Shown: piece by piece, positions 1 to 4,231 of the stretch | How the letters are laid out: the number at the start of each line of letters is the position of its first letter | How positions within the stretch are numbered: position 1 is the stretch's first letter | Origin: Lysobacteraceae bacterium | GTDB lineage: Bacteria; Pseudomonadota; Gammaproteobacteria; Xanthomonadales; Xanthomonadaceae | NCBI GenBank assembly: GCA_003449195.1 | Contig: DMID01000056.1 | Coordinates: 1 to 9,662 of the forward strand | DNA length: 9,662 bases | Direction of reading: 5' to 3' | Notes under the pieces: generated by a model | The model's database searches: none | What the model was told of the DNA's origin: nothing | The model's input: only the letters and a program-made list of their open reading frames with translations | Position numbers and translations under genes: made by a program

Positions 1-643
1 CGCGCATCAGCGGCGTGTGCGACGGCACGCTGACCGCCAGCTTGACCGCCTTGCGCACGCCGCGTTCGGCCAGCAAGGCAAGCGCGCGATCCACCGCCGC
101 CACGTCGCCGCCGATCACGATCTGGCCGGGCGAGTTGTAGTTGGCCGGCACCACCACCTGCGAATCCGAAGCCTGCTCGCAGACCTCCTTGACCAGGGCC
201 TCGTCGGCGCCGAGCACGGCGGCCATCGCGCCGGTGCCTGCGGGCGCGGCTTCCTGCATCAGTTGACCGCGCAGGCGGACCAGATGCGCGCCGTCCTTCA
301 GCAACAATGCGCCGGCCGCCACCAATGCGGTGTATTCGCCCAGGCTGTGGCCGGCCAATCGCGCCGGCTTGGCACCGCCCTGCTGCAACCACACGCGCCA
401 CACGGCAACGCCTGCAGCCAGCAATGCGGGCTGGGTGTACTCGGTGCGGCCCAGCATTTCCTCGGGACCACCCTGCGAGAGCGCCCACAGATCGACGCCC
501 GCCCCTTCGGAAGCCTCGGCGAAAGCATCGCGGACGACGGGGTGCAGTTCGGCCAACTCGGCCAGCATGCCCAAGGATTGGGAACCCTGTCCCGGGAACA
601 CGAACGCCAGTGTCGGATCGGTCACTCGATGGTCCAGCCGCAT
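1..643 (-). CDS. fabD: Malonyl-CoA:ACP transacylase FabD, N-terminal 214 residues (3' end outside window)
   Basis: FabD moves the malonyl group from malonyl-CoA to acyl carrier protein, making the extender unit for type II fatty-acid synthesis in the cytoplasm. I translated the minus strand from the ATG at 643-641; the frame is open to the window edge. Visible motifs are FPGQGSQ (residues 16-22), the nucleophile elbow GHSLGEY with Ser100, the VRLRGQLM segment whose Arg contacts the malonyl carboxylate (about 122-129), and SVPSHTPLM with the catalytic His209. FabD is usually about 310 residues, so roughly a third is missing beyond position 1. The gene lies 77 bp downstream of the kinase-like gene on the same strand and is probably the next cistron of the yceD-rpmF-fabH operon. 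No convincing Shine-Dalgarno sequence precedes the ATG, but this start gives the normal FabD N-terminus. Identity is certain; only the exact start has some doubt. Confidence 0.97.
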   Translation of the reverse strand, partial: MRLDHRVTDPTLAFVFPGQGSQSLGMLAELAELHPVVRDAFAEASEGAGVDLWALSQGGPEEMLGRTEYTQPALLAAGVAVWRVWLQQGGAKPARLAGHSLGEYTALVAAGALLLKDGAHLVRLRGQLMQEAAPAGTGAMAAVLGADEALVKEVCEQASDSQVVVPANYNSPGQIVIGGDVAAVDRALALLAERGVRKAVKLAVSVPSHTPLMR

Positions 644-673
644 GAAAACGAGCGGCGATGATACGTGCCAAAC

Positions 674-697
674 CGCCCGGACGTCTGTACCCGGGCG
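674..697 (-). repeat. GC-rich inverted repeat between the kinase-like gene and fabD
   Basis: CGCCCGG (674-680) and CCGGGCG (691-697) form a perfect 7-bp stem around a 10-nt loop. It lies in the 77-bp gap between the stop of the kinase-like gene and the fabD start. On the transcribed minus strand no U-run follows, so it is not a typical intrinsic terminator. It could be an mRNA stability or processing element, or chance in GC-rich DNA. Confidence 0.4.
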
Positions 698-720
698 TAT
701 GCCGCGAGGGGCACTGGCGC

Positions 721-1509
721 TCACATGAACGGCTTCAACAGGTCCAGTTCGCCATCCAGCAACCAGTCGCACGCGATCATAGCCGCCATCAGCAACGGCA
801 GCGTGCTGGCCGAACGCACCGCAAAAACCGCATGCGCCAAGGCACGCGCCGAGCGTCCCAGCCGCAACGACAGGCGCGCCACCCGTCCCAGCCGCGCGGT
901 GGTTTCGCCGGCCTGCCGGCGCACTTCGTCCTGCTCGCCGCGCATGGCCTCGCGCATCAGCGCGGCCAGCGCATCCGGGCGCTCGTCGTAGAAACCGGCC
1001 ACGCCGTAGCCGAACATCAGCCAGTCACGCGCCTGCGCCTGCTGCAGACTCATCACTTCCAGCGGGTCTTCTTCGAAATCGAGGAACCCGACCTTGCCCT
1101 CGGCCCAGGTCATGTTGCGCGGCACCGACTGGCCGAAATACGCGCCCTTGCGATGGCCATCGGCGATGGCCGCGAGCGCGACCGACACCATGGCATCCAG
1201 CCGGGCAGGCTCATTGCGCACCTGTCGCAGGCAGGCATTGAGCGAATCGCCGGTATCGCTGAGCACCAGCGTGTCGCGCGCCTGCCCGATCACCTTCGGC
1301 ACGTTGACCTGCTGGGCTTCCAGCTCGGACAAGCGCCGGGCTTCGACCTGGAGTGCCGCGCCGCCGGCGCGGTGAGGCGGCGGCCTCAGGGCCGGCAGAC
1401 GCAGGCGGTCGGCCACGAAACGCAAGGCGGCCAACGCCGCGCGCCGCGAGCCGGCGCCATAGCGCTTGAGCCAGGCACGCTGGCCGTCGAAATAGATGGG
1501 CTCTGCCAC
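721..1509 (-). CDS. Kinase-like protein (RIO/Bud32/Kdo-kinase-like fold) with altered catalytic loop, inserted between fabH and fabD
   Basis: The protein has 262 residues and resembles small lipopolysaccharide- or Bud32-type kinases. Possible fold landmarks are Lys15 in AWLKRY (candidate ATP lysine), Glu57 in VEARRL (candidate helix-C Glu), a hinge-like segment LVLSDTGDSL (81-90), a catalytic-loop-like GQSVPRNM (126-133) with Asn132, and FLDFEED (142-148), where Asp144 would be the metal-binding Asp. If the loop is aligned with the usual HGDLHPRN, Gln127 replaces the catalytic Asp, so this may be a pseudokinase or use an altered mechanism. The C-terminus has a hydrophobic helix (about 228-250). 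The GTG start at 1509-1507 is well supported: it is preceded by GGAGGT at 6-nt spacing and by an in-frame TGA directly upstream. It sits 62 bp after fabH and before fabD, so it is probably co-transcribed with lipid-synthesis genes. Its substrate is unknown, and the family assignment comes from motif reading only. Confidence 0.8.
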   Translation of the reverse strand: MAEPIYFDGQRAWLKRYGAGSRRAALAALRFVADRLRLPALRPPPHRAGGAALQVEARRLSELEAQQVNVPKVIGQARDTLVLSDTGDSLNACLRQVRNEPARLDAMVSVALAAIADGHRKGAYFGQSVPRNMTWAEGKVGFLDFEEDPLEVMSLQQAQARDWLMFGYGVAGFYDERPDALAALMREAMRGEQDEVRRQAGETTARLGRVARLSLRLGRSARALAHAVFAVRSASTLPLLMAAMIACDWLLDGELDLLKPFM

Positions 1510-1514
1510 TCAAT

Positions 1515-1520
1515 CACCTC
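1515..1520 (-). promoter_or_regulatory. Strong Shine-Dalgarno sequence setting a GTG start
   Basis: On the minus strand the kinase-like gene is preceded by GGAGGTGATTGA and then GTG. The GGAGGT core lies six bases before the GTG, and the TGA immediately upstream is in frame, so translation cannot begin further upstream. This fixes the start of the kinase-like gene at 1509. Confidence 0.75.
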
Positions 1521-1525
1521 CACGC

Positions 1526-1543
1526 TCGCCGACACTGCGGCGA
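1526..1543 (-). repeat. Short inverted repeat between fabH and the kinase-like gene
   Basis: TCGCCG (1526-1531) and CGGCGA (1538-1543) form a 6-bp stem with a 6-nt loop in the 62-bp gap after fabH. It lies just upstream of the ribosome binding site of the kinase-like gene. No U-run follows on the transcribed strand. Its function is unknown and it could be chance at this GC content. Confidence 0.3.
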
Positions 1544-1571
1544 ATGCCGGAGCAGGTGGCGATGCAGACAA

Positions 1572-2552
1572 TCAATAGCGCAAAAGCGCCGAACCCCACG
1601 TGAAACCGCCACCGAAGGCTTCCAGCAGCAGCAACTGGCCGCGCTGCACGCGCCCGTCGCGCACCGCCGTGTCCAGCGCCAGCGGCACCGAGCCCGACGA
1701 GGTGTTGCCGTGCCGGTCCACCGTCACCACCACCTGCTCCATTGGCATGTCCAAGCGCTTGGCGGTGGCCTCGATGATGCGCAGATTGGCCTGATGCGGG
1801 ATCAGCCAGTCAAGGTCGTGTTTGGCCAACCCGTGTGCCGCCAGGGTCTCGTCGACCACGCCGTCCAGCGCCTTGACCGCATACTTGAAGACGTCGTTGC
1901 CGCTCATGTTGATGCGCACGCCGGCATTCGGCTCGCCCGGCTTGAAGCCGACCGACACGCCCACCGGGTTCCACAGCAATTCCTTCTTGCTGCCGTCGGC
2001 ATGCAGATGGGTGCCGAGGATGCCGGTTTCGCGGTCGGCCTTCAGCACCACCGCACCGGCACCGTCGCCGAACAGCACGCAGGTGGTGCGCTCGCTCCAG
2101 TCGACCATCCGGGTAAGCGTTTCCGAACCGATCACCAGCGCCGTGCGGGCATCGCCGCTGCGGATGAACTTGTCGGCCACCGACAAGGCGTAGATGAAGC
2201 CCGAACAAGCCGCATTGACGTCGAACGCCGTGCAGCCGAGCGCCCCGAGCCGGGCCTGGATCAGGCACGCGGTGGACGGGAACACCAGATCCGGCGTGGT
2301 CGTGCCGACCACGATCAAGTCGAGGTCGCCGGCTTCAACGCCGGCCGCCTCGAGCGCGCGCAACGCGGCCTCGACACCGAGATCCCCGGTGGTCTGGCCT
2401 TCAGCGGCAACATGCCGCTCACGGATGCCGGTGCGGCTGCGGATCCACTCGTCGCTGGTATCGACGAACCTGGACAGGTCGTCGTTGGTCAGCACCTTTT
2501 CGGGCAAATAGCTGCCGGTGCCGGCGATCCTCGAGTAGATACGCTCGCTCAT
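1572..2552 (-). CDS. fabH: Beta-ketoacyl-ACP synthase III (KAS III)
   Basis: FabH starts fatty-acid synthesis by condensing an acyl-CoA primer, usually acetyl-CoA, with malonyl-ACP to give acetoacetyl-ACP in the cytoplasm. The 326-residue length is normal for the family. The full Cys-His-Asn triad is visible: Cys116 in NAACSGF, His253 in IPHQANLRI and Asn283 in HGNTSSGSVPLAL. Other family signatures are RTGIRERH (40-47), FGDGAGAVVL (161-170) and the C-terminal GGGFTWGSALLRY. The ATG at 2552-2550 gives the standard N-terminus; only a weak purine stretch (GGGA) lies upstream. It follows rpmF after a 91-bp gap that contains a hairpin but no plsX, and it precedes the kinase-like gene and fabD on the same strand. 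The neighbouring malonyl-ACP supplier FabD fits its role. Primer preference (straight or branched) cannot be read from the sequence with confidence. Confidence 0.98.
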   Translation of the reverse strand: MSERIYSRIAGTGSYLPEKVLTNDDLSRFVDTSDEWIRSRTGIRERHVAAEGQTTGDLGVEAALRALEAAGVEAGDLDLIVVGTTTPDLVFPSTACLIQARLGALGCTAFDVNAACSGFIYALSVADKFIRSGDARTALVIGSETLTRMVDWSERTTCVLFGDGAGAVVLKADRETGILGTHLHADGSKKELLWNPVGVSVGFKPGEPNAGVRINMSGNDVFKYAVKALDGVVDETLAAHGLAKHDLDWLIPHQANLRIIEATAKRLDMPMEQVVVTVDRHGNTSSGSVPLALDTAVRDGRVQRGQLLLLEAFGGGFTWGSALLRY

Positions 2553-2572
2553 GCGGGTTCCCGTTGTGCGCA

Positions 2573-2590
2573 GCCCCGCCGGAGCGGGGC
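2573..2590 (-). repeat. Perfect 7-bp GC hairpin in the rpmF-fabH gap
   Basis: GCCCCGC (2573-2579) and GCGGGGC (2584-2590) are exact reverse complements around a 4-nt loop (CGGA on the plus strand, TCCG in the transcript). The hairpin lies about 20 bases upstream of the fabH ATG. No U-run follows on the minus strand, so it is not an intrinsic terminator. It could protect the upstream mRNA or mark a processing site between the ribosomal-protein and lipid cistrons. Confidence 0.5.
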
Positions 2591-2643
2591 AGAAGTGTCC
2601 ATCCGGTATATCCGATGCGGACGCAACGCGCCCGCAACCCGGA

Positions 2644-2838
2644 TCAATCTTCTTCGACGACCGAGGTCTTGGTCGCGATCACCTTCTTGCCGCGGTAGTA
2701 GCCGTCGGCGGTGACGTGGTGGCGCAGATGGGTCTCGCCGCTGGTCGGGTCGGTCGACAGCTGCTTGGCGGACAGGGCGTCATGGGCGCGACGCTGGCCG
2801 CGGCGGGACGGGGTGACACGGGATTTCTGGACAGCCAT
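2644..2838 (-). CDS. rpmF: 50S ribosomal protein bL32
   Basis: This is bL32, a small component of the large ribosomal subunit. The 64-residue sequence has the family pattern: MAVQKSR at the start, RRGQRRAHDAL in the N-terminal half and the hallmark HLRHHVTADGYYRGKKVI (residues 38-55). There are no cysteines, so it is the zinc-free (C-minus) form common in gammaproteobacteria. It carries a short acidic tail (VVEED) beyond the length of the E. coli protein. The ATG at 2838-2836 is preceded by a GGAG Shine-Dalgarno core at 2849-2846 with 7-nt spacing. It lies downstream of yceD and upstream of fabH, the conserved order that links ribosome and fatty-acid synthesis genes in many bacteria. The 171-bp gap upstream is the longest in the window. 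Confidence 0.98.
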   Translation of the reverse strand: MAVQKSRVTPSRRGQRRAHDALSAKQLSTDPTSGETHLRHHVTADGYYRGKKVIATKTSVVEED

Positions 2839-2905
2839 GGGATTGCTCCAAAGTCGGATGGGCGGATTTTATCAGGCCGCCGGGGTGAATCGTGTTCCAG
2901 CATGA

Positions 2906-2998
2906 GGGCTTTTTTGCAGCAGCCCCGTTTGCGTCGGGTCAGGTTCCGGGCCGAACCGGGCAGCGGGCGCCGCCGGTTCCGTCCGTCCGGACCGGCGG
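2906..2998 (-). repeat. Structured yceD-rpmF intergenic region with three inverted repeats
   Basis: The 171-bp gap between yceD and rpmF holds three separate stems: CCGCCGGT/ACCGGCGG (2970-2977 with 2991-2998, 8 bp, 13-nt loop), GGTTC/GAACC (2942-2946 with 2953-2957, 6-nt loop) and GGGCT/AGCCC (2906-2910 with 2921-2925, 10-nt loop). In the minus-strand transcript none is followed by a U-run; the A-run of the last stem lies inside its loop. They may fold the leader of rpmF or protect the yceD mRNA end. No small ORF or RNA gene was recognised here. Confidence 0.4.
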
Positions 2999-3009
2999 AC
3001 GCGCGCCGG

Positions 3010-3537
3010 TCACGAAGGTTTCTTGAGCGCCGCCAACGCCGCGAACGGGCTGACGGCAGCGGTTTCTTCCTGCGGCGCGGCCCACTCCCGCTCGACCGTG
3101 TCGCTGTCCGGAGACAGCGCCACCACCGGCACCGCCAGCACCAGCTCATCCTCGACCAGATCGACCGGGTGCAGCAGGCCGTCGGCAGGCACCAGCAGGG
3201 GCTCGTACTCCGGTGGCAGGGCCGCTTCCTCGGCCTCGTCGCGGATCAACCCGAGCCGCTGCACCGTCTTCACCGGGAACAGGAAGCGCCGCAGCGTGCG
3301 CTGGCACTCCAGCGGCAGCGCGGCCTCGACCGTCAGCTCCACGTAAGGCGTATGCAGCACCGGGTCGCGATCGAAGGAAAGCGAAAACCGGCAATCGCCC
3401 TCGGCATCGACCAGACTGCCGCGCAGACGCTGCATGGCAGACAAGGGCAAAACGCCCTCGAACTGCCGCCGCGCCGCCACCATCCGCGCGGCATCCAGTA
3501 CTTCGGGCACACGGGGTTCGGGAATATTCGCGGACAT
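3010..3537 (-). CDS. yceD: YceD family protein (DUF177), 23S rRNA accumulation protein
   Basis: This 175-residue protein belongs to the YceD/DUF177 family, whose bacterial and plant members are linked to 23S rRNA accumulation; the biochemical activity is not settled. Family features are the central LECQRTLRRFLFPV segment (residues 77-90, with Cys78), the acidic EDELVLAVPVVALSPD stretch (129-144) and the C-terminal SPFAALAALKKPS. It is the first gene of the rpmF-fabH operon, the usual place. I chose the ATG at 3537-3535 over an upstream in-frame start at 3678, because the longer form would run through a consensus promoter and overlap the divergent maf start. No Shine-Dalgarno sequence precedes 3537, and the predicted transcript starts only 3-5 bases upstream, so translation is probably close to leaderless. 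Family identity is well supported by motifs and context; the start is likely but unproven. Confidence 0.92.
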   Translation of the reverse strand: MSANIPEPRVPEVLDAARMVAARRQFEGVLPLSAMQRLRGSLVDAEGDCRFSLSFDRDPVLHTPYVELTVEAALPLECQRTLRRFLFPVKTVQRLGLIRDEAEEAALPPEYEPLLVPADGLLHPVDLVEDELVLAVPVVALSPDSDTVEREWAAPQEETAAVSPFAALAALKKPS

Positions 3538-3547
3538 AATTTGCTGA

Positions 3548-3576
3548 ATTATAAGGACACCCCATTGACATGTCAA
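3548..3576 (-). promoter_or_regulatory. Consensus sigma-70 promoter of the yceD-rpmF-fabH-fabD operon
   Basis: On the minus strand TTGACA (3576-3571) is separated by exactly 17 bases (3570-3554) from TATAAT (3553-3548). Both hexamers and the spacing match the sigma-70 consensus perfectly. Transcription would start at about A3542-A3540, only 3-5 bases before the yceD ATG at 3537. This predicts a strong, housekeeping-type promoter for the operon. Confidence 0.85.
3565..3576. promoter_or_regulatory. 12-bp perfect palindrome over the -35 box, possible operator
   Basis: TTGACATGTCAA is a perfect palindrome and contains the complete -35 hexamer of the minus-strand promoter. It also places TTGACA on the plus strand (3565-3570), towards maf, but no acceptable -10 box lies 16-18 bases further on that strand. 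A dimeric regulator bound here would block the operon promoter. Which regulator, if any, cannot be told. Confidence 0.35.
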
Positions 3577-3610
3577 ACCGCGCTTTTGCGACTGGCACGG
3601 CAGCCCGCCC

Positions 3611-3647
3611 CGGGCCAGACTCCCCACCCCACTGCCACCCTGGCCCG
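3611..3647 (+). repeat. 8-bp inverted repeat just upstream of the maf start codon
   Basis: CGGGCCAG (3611-3618) and CTGGCCCG (3640-3647) pair perfectly around a 21-nt loop and end five bases before the maf ATG. In the mRNA this would fold the region where a ribosome binding site is expected; no clear Shine-Dalgarno sequence is visible there. It may tune maf translation or be chance. Confidence 0.35.
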
Positions 3648-3652
3648 ACGAC

Positions 3653-4225
3653 ATGCCGACGCTGATCCTCGCCTCCACCTCGCGCTACCGCGCCGAACTG
3701 CTGCAGCGCCTGCACCTGCCTTTCGACACCCAGCGTCCCGATGTGGACGAAACCCCGCAGCCAGGCGAGATGCCCGCCAAGCTGGCGATGCGTCTGGCCC
3801 AAGCCAAGGCAGCCGCCGTTGCCTCCACTCATCCGCGGGCCTGGACGATCGGCTCGGACCAGGTGGCGGAACTGGACGGCGTGCCGCTGGGCAAACCGGG
3901 CGACCGGCCCCATGCCGTGGCCCAGCTTGCCGCGATGTCGGGCAAGACGGTGCACTTCCACACCGCCGCCTGCGTGATGCAAGGCCATGCGGTGCACACC
4001 GCGATGGACCTGACCCGGGTCCGTTTCCGCACACTGTCCACCGACGAAATCGAACGCTACGTCGATGCCGAGCAACCCTTCGACTGTGCCGGCAGCTTCA
4101 AGAGCGAAGGCCTCGGCATCTGCCTGTTCGAAGCCATCGAATCCAGCGACCCCACCGCATTGATCGGCCTGCCCCTGATCGCCACCGCCAAGCTGCTGCG
4201 CGAGGCCGGGTTCATGTTGCCTTGA
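3653..4225 (+). CDS. yceF: Maf family nucleotide pyrophosphatase, YceF type (7-methyl-GTP pyrophosphatase)
   Basis: Maf proteins hydrolyse non-canonical nucleoside triphosphates to the monophosphate and pyrophosphate; the E. coli YceF subgroup prefers 7-methyl-GTP. The 190-residue protein has the N-terminal LILASTSRYRAELL (residues 4-17), VDET (31-34), the catalytic GSDQV with Asp69, GKP (80-82), and CAGSFKSEGLG (145-155) followed by SDPTALIGLPL (165-175). The CAGSFKSEG form, instead of the AGAYAIQG type of dTTP/UTP-specific Maf, points to the YceF subgroup. The context agrees: in E. coli yceF is also divergent from yceD-rpmF. The ATG at 3653 gives the family N-terminus although no good ribosome binding site is visible. 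Its TGA (4223-4225) abuts the stop of the convergent membrane-protein gene. Substrate preference is inferred from subgroup motifs. Confidence 0.94.
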   Translation: MPTLILASTSRYRAELLQRLHLPFDTQRPDVDETPQPGEMPAKLAMRLAQAKAAAVASTHPRAWTIGSDQVAELDGVPLGKPGDRPHAVAQLAAMSGKTVHFHTAACVMQGHAVHTAMDLTRVRFRTLSTDEIERYVDAEQPFDCAGSFKSEGLGICLFEAIESSDPTALIGLPLIATAKLLREAGFMLP

Positions 4226-4231
4226 TCAAGG
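4220..4231. repeat. Palindrome carrying the stop codons of two convergent genes
   Basis: CCTTGATCAAGG is a perfect 12-bp palindrome. The maf stop TGA (4223-4225) and the stop of the minus-strand membrane-protein gene (4228-4226) sit side by side in its centre. There is no intergenic space and no U-rich terminator, so the two transcripts must run into each other's coding strand. Confidence 0.6.

Noticed and set aside
17..661. 214-codon open frame on the plus strand at the left edge
   Set aside because: It is the antisense shadow of fabD, whose minus-strand translation shows GHSLG and SVPSH active-site motifs.
2866..2871. Possible -10 box (TAAAAT on the minus strand) for an internal rpmF promoter
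   Set aside because: It lies at a reasonable distance from the rpmF start, but no -35-like hexamer is found at 16-18 bp, so I do not call a promoter.
2906..2925. Intrinsic terminator reading on the plus strand (GGGCT, T-run, AGCCC)
   Set aside because: The T-run lies in the loop, not after the stem, and no plus-strand gene ends here.
3565..3593. Plus-strand promoter for maf using TTGACA at 3565
   Set aside because: No -10-like hexamer lies 16-18 bases downstream; the sequence there is GC-rich.
3538..3678. Extended N-terminus of YceD from an upstream ATG at 3678
   Set aside because: The extra 47 residues would be encoded by the consensus promoter, the palindrome and the hairpin before maf, and would overlap the maf start. 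They do not resemble the family.
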